Source of the DNA: Chloroflexota bacterium | Lineage (GTDB): Bacteria; Chloroflexota; Limnocylindria; Limnocylindrales; CSP1-4 | Reading direction: 5' to 3' | DNA length: 10,023 nucleotides | NCBI GenBank assembly: GCA_021785115.1 | Contig: JAJYGO010000332.1 | Coordinates: 1-10,023 of the forward strand | Part shown: positions 4,729 through 10,023 of the stretch, piece after piece | Layout of the letters: each line of letters starts with the position of its first letter | Numbering within the stretch: position 1 is the first letter of the stretch | Notes under the pieces: generated by a model | What the model was told of the DNA's origin: nothing | The model's input: the letters and a program-made list of their open reading frames with translations, nothing else | Database searches by the model: none | Made by a program: the position numbers and the translations under genes

Positions 4729-5916
4729 TCAGGCGGCACCTGGCCCCTGCGCAGCGCGGCGCCACGAGAACCGCCGTGTCTCGGCGCGAACCCTGAGCAG
4801 ACCCTGGCGTGCCGCGACGTACAGGGCGATCGAGGCGACGAACACCAGGCCAGTGCCTTGGGCGACCCGACCCAGCACGAGCGCAGCCGTCAGGAGCGAC
4901 AGCGCCAACCCGACAGCCGACTCGATCAGCTGCGCGGGGACGCGTCGGGCGCCAACCCGCCGGTCGGAAGACCAGATGCCCCGCCCCGCGGTGATTCGGC
5001 CTGCGCAGCACCCCGTGAGGAAGCAGCCGACTCGCCCCACGGCGACCGCGAGGAAGATCGTCGGCGCGACCGCGTCGAGGTAGCCGCCGATCGGCACCCC
5101 GAGGACGAGCGCGGAGGTCAACGCAGCGATGGGGGCCGACACCAGGAAGCCGTCGACCGACCAGCCCTCGCGCAGGGTCGCCCGGCTCGGGCCCTTCAGG
5201 CCCATGTACCAGCCCTTGGCGCCCGCCACGCCGATGAGCATCGCGAGCACCGATGCGAGGATGGCCGGGCCGACCGGAACGCCGTGGTGCGTCAGGAAGA
5301 GCGGCTGCGCCGCGATGGATCCCGCCAGCGCGATGGTCGCCGCGGCGAGGAAGCTGCCGGTCAGGACGCCTGGCGCCGCGGCGAGCGGCGCGGTCAAGGC
5401 CCAGCGGGTCCTCGCGGGTCCCGCCACGCCGACCATTTCCCAGCGGCGCCAGGACCACCCGACAAGCGGCAGCGCAGCCGGGTTGGCCGCGCGGGCGCGC
5501 TCGGGACCGACGACCTCGGCCGTGACGTCCCACTCGCCACCGGAGACGCCGTACACCCAGGTCGTGGTCGACATGGGAGTGCTCCCAGGAACGACCCCTG
5601 CGATCGTCTCGGTTCTGGAGAATGCGTCCGCGGGGGCCGGGACGCCGACAACGCCGCGGCGGCGCCCTGCCAGTCGGATCGTCGCCGTGTACGCAGGCCC
5701 GCCGGCCGGACCAGGGTCGAACCGGTGCGATACCACGAGCGCCTGCGGCTCGCCCTCAATGGCCGCCTCGGCCGCGGTACCGTGCTGCGTGGCCGCGGAT
5801 GACGGCGTCGGCGACGGACCGGGGCCCGCACCACTGGGCTGCGTCGGCACGACCCCCGCGGAGGACCGGGCAGGTGCCGAGCGCGCCCGCCGTTGGGGTC
5901 GGCGCTTGGAGCTCAC
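4729..5916 (-). CDS. Lgt-like membrane protein with extra N-terminal domain
   Basis: This 395-residue protein has three parts. Residues 1-55 are Pro/Ala/Arg-rich and disordered. Residues 56-136 form a beta-rich domain I do not recognise (VVSHRFDPGP at 61-70, W-V-Y-G-V-S-G-G-E-W-D-V-T-A-E at 120-134). From about 180 on it is a multi-pass membrane domain like prolipoprotein diacylglyceryl transferase (COG0682): G-R-V-G-C-F-L-T-G-C-C-A-G-R-I-T at 294-309 matches the Lgt signature G-R-x-G-N-F-x-N-G-E-x-x-G-R-x-T, and R-R-V-P-A-Q-L-I-E-S at 324-333 matches the R-x-P-x-Q-L-Y-E segment. The signature Asn and Glu are replaced by Cys, as in distant Lgt relatives, so lipoprotein lipidation is uncertain. 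The start is GTG at 5916, the only usable codon before an upstream stop, without a clear SD. It is the third gene of the HMA-YHS-Lgt unit, 30 nt after the YHS stop. Confidence 0.78.
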   Translation of the reverse strand: MSSKRRPQRRARSAPARSSAGVVPTQPSGAGPGPSPTPSSAATQHGTAAEAAIEGEPQALVVSHRFDPGPAGGPAYTATIRLAGRRRGVVGVPAPADAFSRTETIAGVVPGSTPMSTTTWVYGVSGGEWDVTAEVVGPERARAANPAALPLVGWSWRRWEMVGVAGPARTRWALTAPLAAAPGVLTGSFLAAATIALAGSIAAQPLFLTHHGVPVGPAILASVLAMLIGVAGAKGWYMGLKGPSRATLREGWSVDGFLVSAPIAALTSALVLGVPIGGYLDAVAPTIFLAVAVGRVGCFLTGCCAGRITAGRGIWSSDRRVGARRVPAQLIESAVGLALSLLTAALVLGRVAQGTGLVFVASIALYVAARQGLLRVRAETRRFSWRRAAQGPGAA

Positions 5917-5946
5917 CTGGGAACGCCATGCGGCGACCCAGCCGCT

Positions 5947-6168
5947 CTAGCCATGGTGGGTCGCATCGGTCTCGTCGTGGTCGTGGGTCAGCGGCGCGCC
6001 ATCGGCCCACCGCGTCGGGTCCTCGCGGAAGGTGGACGCGCAGGCGGGGTCGCAGAACCAGTAGGTCGTACCCTCGAACACGGCCGACGGTGATCCGCCG
6101 GGCGCGACCTTCATCCCGCAGACGGGATCGGTCGCGCGGTGGTCATGGTGACGTCCGTGAGCGTGCAT
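5947..6168 (-). CDS. His-rich YHS-domain protein
   Basis: This 73-residue protein is a nearly minimal YHS domain: T-D-P-V-C17-G-M-K-V, then A-V-F-E-G-T-T-Y-W-F-C39-D-P-A-C43, then F-R-E-D-P. It is flanked by His-rich ends (MHAHGRHHDH at the start; THDHDETDATHHG at the end). Such domains bind copper or other soft metals and also occur at the N-terminus of Cu-exporting P-type ATPases; here it stands alone. It has no signal peptide or TM, so it is likely a cytosolic metal chaperone or buffer. ATG at 6168 has GGAG about 9 nt upstream. It follows the HMA-like gene by 18 nt and precedes the Lgt-like gene by 30 nt, so the three are probably one transcript controlled from site C. Confidence 0.9.
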   Translation of the reverse strand: MHAHGRHHDHRATDPVCGMKVAPGGSPSAVFEGTTYWFCDPACASTFREDPTRWADGAPLTHDHDETDATHHG

Positions 6169-6186
6169 GCACTGAGCTCCGAGTGG

Positions 6187-6420
6187 TCAGGATTCGACGG
6201 GTCGACCGGCGTGGTAGCCGGCACGGTGGATTACTCGCATCAGCGTCCAGGTGTCGACGGCCCCGGGCTCGGACCGCACGTATGCCGTCTCGGTCGCGGG
6301 GTTCACGTAGACGCTGCGGACGCCGGGCACTGCCGCAAGCGCGCGCTCGAGCGTGGTCGCGCCTGCGCCGCCACACCCGAGGCCGTACACCGGGATCCTG
6401 AGTTGAGGAGAACTGTCCAT
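6187..6420 (-). CDS. HMA-like protein with a single metal cysteine
   Basis: This 77-residue protein follows the heavy-metal-associated (ferredoxin-like) fold: an R-I-P-V-Y-G-L-G-C-G-G-A-G loop (8-20), a helix with T-L-E-R-A-L (23-28), V-P-G-V-R-S-V-Y-V-N (31-40), a strand with T-A-Y-V (45-48), and a final helix with V-I-H-R-A-G-Y-H-A (63-71). In copper chaperones the loop reads GMxCxxC; here Cys16 is kept but the second Cys is Ala19, so it cannot form the usual bis-cysteine Cu(I) site alone. His65 and His70 are the other nearby candidates. ATG at 6420 has no SD, and operator C ends only 21 nt upstream, which suggests a leaderless or very short-leader mRNA. First gene of the HMA-YHS-Lgt unit. 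An in-frame earlier start is not evident. Confidence 0.8.
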   Translation of the reverse strand: MDSSPQLRIPVYGLGCGGAGATTLERALAAVPGVRSVYVNPATETAYVRSEPGAVDTWTLMRVIHRAGYHAGRPVES

Positions 6421-6441
6421 GGCCCGATGCTCGGGCCGCAG

Positions 6442-6474
6442 GCTGAGAGCCAGATGAGCCTCTCGTGAGACTTG
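6442..6474 (-). promoter_or_regulatory. Triple 11-bp direct-repeat operator (site C), upstream of HMA-YHS-Lgt unit
   Basis: Three consecutive 11-mers on the plus strand: GCTGAGAGCCA (6442), GATGAGCCTCT (6453), CGTGAGACTTG (6464). It lies between the kinase stop (6511) and the HMA-like start (6420), 21 nt from the ATG. If the regulator activates by binding over the -35 region, transcription would begin almost at the ATG. A block CCCGAG follows the last half-site at the same 7-nt distance as at site B. Confidence 0.75.
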
Positions 6475-6492
6475 GGCTCGGCCGGACGGCCT

Positions 6493-6515
6493 ACTGAGGA
6501 GCGCGTTGCCTCAGT
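6493..6515 (-). terminator. Weak hairpin at the end of the kinase gene
   Basis: ACTGAGG (6493-6499) and CCTCAGT (6509-6515) are a perfect 7-bp inverted repeat with a 9-nt loop, spanning the histidine kinase TGA at 6511-6513. A second short GGCC/GGCC stem lies at 6480-6491. There is no U-tract, so termination is only suggested; separation from operator C and the next unit supports it. Confidence 0.3.
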
Positions 6516-7917
6516 CCGCTCTGGCTGGCAGCACGATCTCCACCCGCGTGCCTCCCTCAGCGCGAGGCGAGAGCGTGATCGTCGCGCCGTGGGCGTCGGC
6601 GATCCAGCGGGCGATTGCAAGGCCCAGGCCCGTGCCCGAGGGGCGAACCTGGCGCGCCCTGCGTCCGCGGAACAGCCGCTCGAACAGGTGGTCTGCGTCC
6701 TCCTCGTCGATCCCGATGCCCGTGTCGTCCACCGTCACCACCGCCGTCTCATGGAGCGTCGCGAGGCGCGCGGTGACGCTGCCGCCGGTTGGGGTGTACC
6801 GCGCCGCGTTGTCCAGGACGATCCCGAACAATTCGCGCAGGCGGTCTGCATCGCCCTCGACGACAACGGGCTCCACGGCGGCCACCGACATCCGCACGTG
6901 CGTCGCTGCCTGTCTCTGCCGGCGGACGCAGTCCACCAGGAGCGCATCGAGCTCGACCGGCAGGAAGGTGAGCCGGGCCCCGGACTCGGCCCTCGCGAGC
7001 GAGAGGAGGTCGGCGATGAGTCGGCCCATCCGCTCGGCCTCATCCCGGGCGTCGTCGAGGATGGACGCCCGCTCTGCGGCGTCGAGGCCGGGACGTGTCG
7101 CGAGGTCGAGGTTGGCCCGGATCACGGTCAGCGGGGTGCGGAGCTGGTGCGAGGCGTCGCCCAGGAACCGCTGCAGCGCGTGGTGGCTGGACTCGAGAGC
7201 GGCCAGCATCTCGTTGAACGCGGCGGCGAGCTCGCCCACCTCGTCGGGCACCTCCGGGCGCTCAACGCGCGCCCCGAAGTCGCCCGAGAGCGCGATGGCG
7301 CGTGCCGTCTCGGTCACGTCGGCCACGGGCGTGAGCGCTCGGCGCGCGAGGAGCAGTCCGGCGACGAGCGCCAGCAGCGTCACCGCCAAGCCTCCCAGGA
7401 GGAGCGCGACCCGCACGGTGTCCAGCAGCGATCGCAGCGGTCGGGTGCTGTCCGCCCAGACGACGTACCCGAGGGTCGCCCCGCTGGGCGCGAGGACAGC
7501 CTGCACGGTGACGCGGAGGACGTCTCCCTGCACCGGGTGCTCGTGGATGTAGTGGTCGTGGCGGTCCGCGGCTGCAAGGTCGTCGGGCGTGACCGGGAGG
7601 GCCGGCTCCGCGGCGGGAGCGGAGTCGGCGATCTCGCGCCCGGCGGGGTCGAGCACGAGGATCCTCCCGCCGGTCGAGGCCAGCTGGGACACGAGCCTGG
7701 GCGTCGGCGACAGATTCCCGGCCGCGTCCACGTCCTGGCTCACGGCCCCGGCCGCGTGCTCGGCGTTGGCGACGAGCGAGTCGTCGAAAGACATCTGGAG
7801 CTCGCGGCTCAGGACGACGTACATGCCGCCGCCGAACGCGGCCAGGGCCGCGGCGAGAAGGGCCGCGTAGAGGAGCGCGAGCCGCAGGCGGATCGTGAGC
7901 GGCGGGAGGCGGATCAC
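6511..7917 (-). CDS. Sensor histidine kinase with His-cluster sensor domain
   Basis: This 468-residue kinase starts at GTG 7917, overlapping the response regulator stop as GTGA. Layout: TM1 (about 11-35), an extracytoplasmic sensor (36-160), TM2 (about 166-190), HAMP (190-243), HisKA with [13 protein letters not shown] and phosphoacceptor His257, and the HATPase with N box I-V-L-D-N-A-A-R-Y (367-374), G1 D-D-T-G-I-G-I (397-403), F-E-R-L-F-R-G (412-418) and G2 G-T-G-L-G-L (428-433). All catalytic boxes are intact. The sensor holds a [10 protein letters not shown] segment (118-127) with His120, 122, 125 and 127, suited to binding a metal such as copper or zinc; the ligand is an inference. The overall type resembles MprB/CusS-like kinases. 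Longer open frames reaching to 8784 run antiphase through the regulator gene and are not its start. Confidence 0.93.
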   Translation of the reverse strand: MIRLPPLTIRLRLALLYAALLAAALAAFGGGMYVVLSRELQMSFDDSLVANAEHAAGAVSQDVDAAGNLSPTPRLVSQLASTGGRILVLDPAGREIADSAPAAEPALPVTPDDLAAADRHDHYIHEHPVQGDVLRVTVQAVLAPSGATLGYVVWADSTRPLRSLLDTVRVALLLGGLAVTLLALVAGLLLARRALTPVADVTETARAIALSGDFGARVERPEVPDEVGELAAAFNEMLAALESSHHALQRFLGDASHQLRTPLTVIRANLDLATRPGLDAAERASILDDARDEAERMGRLIADLLSLARAESGARLTFLPVELDALLVDCVRRQRQAATHVRMSVAAVEPVVVEGDADRLRELFGIVLDNAARYTPTGGSVTARLATLHETAVVTVDDTGIGIDEEDADHLFERLFRGRRARQVRPSGTGLGLAIARWIADAHGATITLSPRAEGGTRVEIVLPARAD

Positions 7918-8597
7918 CCGTCCTTGAGCACGTAGCCGGCGCCGCGCACCGTGTGGATCAGCCTCGGCTCGCCACCGCCCTCGAGCTTCCCCCGCAGGTA
8001 GCGGACGTACACCTCGAGGACGTTCGACTCGCCGTCGAAGTCGTAGGACCACACGTGGTCCATGATCACGTCCCGGGTCAGCACCTTGCGCGGGTGGCGC
8101 ATGAACAGCAGCAGCAGGTTGTACTCGGTCGTCGTGAGCTCGATCCGGCGCGCCCCGCGGCGCGCCTCGCGCGCGTCGACGTCGAACTCCAGGTCGGCGA
8201 ACCGGAGGACCTCGCCCGCCGGGGCGGTGCGGCGGCGCAGGAGCGCGTGGACGCGCGCCAGCAGCTCCTCGAAGTTGAACGGCTTGACCAGGTAGTCGTC
8301 GGCGCCGGTCTCGAGGCCCTCCACCCGGTCGCGCACCTCGTCGCGCGCGGTGAGCATCAGGATGGCGACCTCGTCGCCGGCCGCGCGCAGCCGGCGCGTG
8401 ACCTCGAGCCCGTCGATGCCAGGCATCATCACGTCGAGGACGACGAGCTGGGGCAGGTGCTCGCGCGCCTTCTCGAGGCCCTCCTCGCCCGTGGCGGCCT
8501 CGACGACGCGGTACCCCTCGTAGGCGAGGCCGCGGCGCACCACGGTCCTGATCTTGGGGTCGTCGTCGACGACCAGGATGCGCGTGGGGTCGGCCAT
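7914..8597 (-). CDS. OmpR/PhoB-family response regulator
   Basis: The 227-residue regulator has a receiver domain (residues 5-120) with acidic D11-D12, phosphoacceptor D55 in [10 protein letters not shown]83 and K105 (L-V-K-P-F), and a winged-helix DNA-binding domain (about 130-225) with L-T-T-T-E-Y-N-L-L, a recognition region near [13 protein letters not shown] (193-205) and the ending T-V-R-G-A-G-Y-V-L. All key residues are present. ATG at 8597 is chosen because [12 protein letters not shown] is the normal family N-terminus; AGGAGG lies 12 nt upstream (8610-8615), slightly far. The longer open frame to 8936 is rejected. Site D, a triple 11-bp repeat, lies 125 nt upstream, suggesting autoregulation. 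Such regulators bind tandem direct repeats of about 11 bp, so it is the natural candidate for sites A-D. Confidence 0.95.
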   Translation of the reverse strand: MADPTRILVVDDDPKIRTVVRRGLAYEGYRVVEAATGEEGLEKAREHLPQLVVLDVMMPGIDGLEVTRRLRAAGDEVAILMLTARDEVRDRVEGLETGADDYLVKPFNFEELLARVHALLRRRTAPAGEVLRFADLEFDVDAREARRGARRIELTTTEYNLLLLFMRHPRKVLTRDVIMDHVWSYDFDGESNVLEVYVRYLRGKLEGGGEPRLIHTVRGAGYVLKDG

Positions 8598-8722
8598 AGC
8601 GGCGAGGTGCCTCCTGCGGTGACTGCGCCGCCGGACCGATGAGTCCGCCAGTCGCGGCGATCGTACGATGTCGCGCTCGGCGCCGTCGCCCGTGGTGGCA
8701 CGGTCGCAGAGTGCGCTCCGAA

Positions 8723-8755
8723 TCTGAGAGCAGTCTGAGCGCCCGCTGAGACTCG
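8723..8755 (-). promoter_or_regulatory. Triple 11-bp direct-repeat operator (site D), upstream of the response regulator
   Basis: Three consecutive 11-mers on the plus strand: TCTGAGAGCAG (8723), TCTGAGCGCCC (8734), GCTGAGACTCG (8745). This is the best of the four sites: all three cores are CTGAG. It lies in the 214-nt gap between the small ORF stop (8812) and the response regulator start (8597), 125 nt above the ATG. It implies that the two-component system controls its own expression. Promoter hexamers could not be assigned with confidence; a TACGAT lies at 8660-8665. Confidence 0.8.
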
Positions 8756-8811
8756 TGGCGTGCCGGCCCGGGGCGTTGCCGCAAACACTCCGTTGGTTCA
8801 GCATGCGCGAC

Positions 8812-9024
8812 TCAGCGGGGCCCGATCGGACGGGCCTCCCGAGGGACGAGGATGGTCCCGGGCCGCAGGGGCCTGGCGGTCGCGGGCCCCGCCGGCGTGG
8901 GAGGGGCCGCGGCCGGAGGAGGGGGCGAGGGCACATCCGAATCCAACGGTGCGCGTGCGGCGACGTGGAGGTCGGCGAGGCGGACCGCGTCGCGGACGGC
9001 CGCGCGGTCCGCGTCAGGCGCCAT
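8812..9024 (-). CDS. Small hypothetical protein downstream of nuoN
   Basis: This 70-residue ORF starts 12 nt after the nuoN stop. A perfect AGGAGG (9033-9038, overlapping the nuoN TAG) lies 8 nt before the ATG, which is the main reason to believe in it. Residues 1-28 could form a charged helix ([20 protein letters not shown]); residues 32-50 are Pro/Ala-rich; the end is basic and Pro-rich. There is no TM, signal or Cys. I recognise no family. The composition is what GC-rich noncoding frames also give, so it could be a chance ORF with a fortuitous SD. Confidence 0.5.
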   Translation of the reverse strand: MAPDADRAAVRDAVRLADLHVAARAPLDSDVPSPPPPAAAPPTPAGPATARPLRPGTILVPREARPIGPR

Positions 9025-9032
9025 CGCCGTGG

Positions 9033-9038
9033 CCTCCT
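9033..9038 (-). promoter_or_regulatory. Shine-Dalgarno AGGAGG overlapping the nuoN stop codon
   Basis: On the minus strand AGGAGG overlaps the nuoN TAG (9037-9039) and sits 8 nt before the ATG at 9024. It is stronger than the SDs of most genes in the window and decides the case for the small ORF downstream. Confidence 0.6.
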
Positions 9039-10023
9039 ACCGCCCCGGCGCCGCGGCCGCGAAGGCGGCCACGAGCGGCTGCGCCAGCACGCCGGTGATC
9101 ACGAGCGCGGCCGCCGATGCGACCGTGACCGATGCGGCGGCGGCGCCGAGCGTGCGCATGCGCGCGGTCGCCGCGGCGAAGTAGACCGGCGCCAGCACCC
9201 GGACGTAGTAGAAGATTGAGATGACGGTGTTCACGGCCGCGAAGACCGCTAGCCACGCGAAACCGGCCTGGATCGCGACCGCGAACAGGAGTAGCTTCGC
9301 GACGAACCCGGAGAGCGGCGGCACGCCGATGAACGAGAGGAAGCTGAGGGCGAGGGCCGCCGCCTCGGCCCGGTGCTGGTCGGCCAGACCCGGGTAGTCG
9401 GCGAGCGCGGTCCGCCCGCGGAGCGTCGTGACGACGCCGAACGCGGCCAGGTTTCCCGGCACGTATGCGACGAGGAAGTACAGGAGCGCGACCATCGCGA
9501 GGTCGCTCCGCCCCAGGGCCGCTACGGCCATCAGCCCGTAGCCCGTCTGCGACACGGCCGACCAGCCCAGCAGCCGCCGCACGTCGTCCTGCCACAGGCA
9601 GGCCAGGTTGCCGAGGGTCATCGTGGCAGCCGCGCCCACGGCGACCATCGCGGCCCAGCCCAGCTCTTGCGCCGGGAGCGCCAGCACGAACCTCGCTAGG
9701 AAGACGAAGGCGCCCACCTTGGGCACGGCGAGCAGGAACCCCGCGACTGGCACGGGGGCGCCCTGCGCAACGTCGGGCACCCACACGTGCACCGGCACTC
9801 CGCCGACCTTGAACATCAGCCCGGCCATCACGAGCGCCACCGCGACGGCCGCGACCGGCCCCGCGGTCGGCGGCAGGCCGGGCAGGCGGTCGAGCGTCGT
9901 CCCCCCGGCGAGCCCGTACAGGAGGGCGACCCCCATCAGCATCGCCCCGTTCGCGAGCGCGCCGACCAGGTAGTACTTGATCGCGGCTTCGGCAGAGGCC
10001 GACGACCGCCGGTGGTAGGCGGC
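9037..10023 (-). CDS. nuoN: NADH-quinone oxidoreductase subunit N (5' end outside window)
   Basis: The last 328 residues of an antiporter-like membrane subunit of complex I are visible; the frame is open to the window edge, and about 150 N-terminal residues are missing. The first visible residues include [13 protein letters not shown], the typical NuoN segment before TM5. Proton-channel lysines are present: K72 in [14 protein letters not shown] (visible numbering), K102 in P-K-V-G-A-F, and K243 in P-P-L-S-G-F-V-A-K, the TM12 position. The [14 protein letters not shown] loop (149-162) is also characteristic. The ATG at 9942 is internal, not the start. As nuoN is normally the last gene of the nuo operon, the rest of complex I probably lies beyond 10023. 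Confidence 0.95.
   Translation of the reverse strand, partial: AAYHRRSSASAEAAIKYYLVGALANGAMLMGVALLYGLAGGTTLDRLPGLPPTAGPVAAVAVALVMAGLMFKVGGVPVHVWVPDVAQGAPVPVAGFLLAVPKVGAFVFLARFVLALPAQELGWAAMVAVGAAATMTLGNLACLWQDDVRRLLGWSAVSQTGYGLMAVAALGRSDLAMVALLYFLVAYVPGNLAAFGVVTTLRGRTALADYPGLADQHRAEAAALALSFLSFIGVPPLSGFVAKLLLFAVAIQAGFAWLAVFAAVNTVISIFYYVRVLAPVYFAAATARMRTLGAAAASVTVASAAALVITGVLAQPLVAAFAAAAPGR

Noticed and set aside
4486..5802. Plus-strand open frame of 438 codons
   Set aside because: It overlaps the four-Cys gene out of frame and runs antisense to the Lgt-like gene; no domain pattern.
6172..6176. CTGAG just upstream of the YHS gene
   Set aside because: There are no matching repeats at 11-bp steps, and the YHS gene sits 18 nt behind the HMA-like gene in one unit.
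6472..7935. Plus-strand open frame of 487 codons
   Set aside because: It is antisense to the histidine kinase, which has every catalytic box intact.
6511..8784. Kinase start far upstream giving 757 residues
   Set aside because: The extra part is the response regulator gene read out of frame; GTG at 7917 with a GTGA overlap is the natural start.
7914..8936. Response regulator start at 8936
   Set aside because: The added residues are Arg/Pro-rich and would run through site D; the normal receiver N-terminus begins at the ATG at 8597.
1..10023. tRNA, rRNA, CRISPR arrays, insertion sequences, integrase or att sites
   Set aside because: No transposase or integrase motifs, no spaced identical repeats of CRISPR type, and no recognisable tRNA or rRNA segments were seen; base and codon use look uniform throughout.

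Overview
The DNA is very GC-rich, with strongly G/C-ending codons. All but one of the genes lie on the minus strand, many with overlapping stop and start codons. The genes seen (nuoN, a menaquinol-type cytochrome b, a DUF1461/Lit-like protein, an OmpR-type two-component system, YHS and HMA metal-domain proteins) suggest a high-GC, probably aerobic bacterium of the Chloroflexota (Limnocylindria-like) or Actinomycetota. This placement is an inference; there is no rRNA or other marker to decide it.

Layout from high to low coordinates on the minus strand: (1) 9037-10023 is the 3' part of nuoN (complex I), followed by a small unknown ORF with a strong Shine-Dalgarno. (2) 6511-8597 is a two-component system: an OmpR-family response regulator and a membrane histidine kinase whose extracytoplasmic sensor carries a cluster of histidines. 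(3) 4729-6420 is a three-gene unit: an HMA-like protein with one of its two cysteines lost, a His-rich YHS protein, and an Lgt-like membrane protein with an unusual N-terminal domain. (4) 4433-4705 is the only plus-strand gene, a small four-cysteine YHS/TRASH-like protein, divergent from (5) 3663-4349, a DUF1461 (TIGR01906, Lit-like) membrane protein. (6) 3261-3662 holds no protein gene I can support, but contains two operators, a 13-bp GC-rich hairpin and a possible small RNA. (7) 1-3260 is a tightly overlapping five-gene operon: a 7-TM cytochrome b, a 2-TM small protein, a secreted Ig-like protein with a C-terminal TM, a site-2-protease-like membrane protein with CBS domains but no HExxH, and a CsoR-fold protein lacking the metal ligands (cut by the window edge).

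The main discovery is a shared regulatory element. Four sites (3327-3359, 3613-3645, 6442-6474, 8723-8755) each hold three direct repeats of consensus nCTGAGnnnnn with an exact 11-bp period. All 12 repeats keep TGA followed by a purine, and all four sites have the same orientation. One precedes the response regulator, one the HMA-YHS-Lgt operon, one the cytochrome b operon, and one sits at the head of the apparently gene-free stretch ending in the strong hairpin. Three 11-bp direct repeats are what a PhoB/OmpR-type winged-helix regulator would bind. The simplest reading is that the local two-component system controls itself and a membrane/respiratory/metal-handling regulon, perhaps including a small RNA. 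Combining degenerate metal proteins (CsoR-like, S2P-like, HMA-like), a variant cytochrome b and two lipoprotein-acylation relatives (Lgt-like, Lit-like) under one regulator is, to my knowledge, not a described system.
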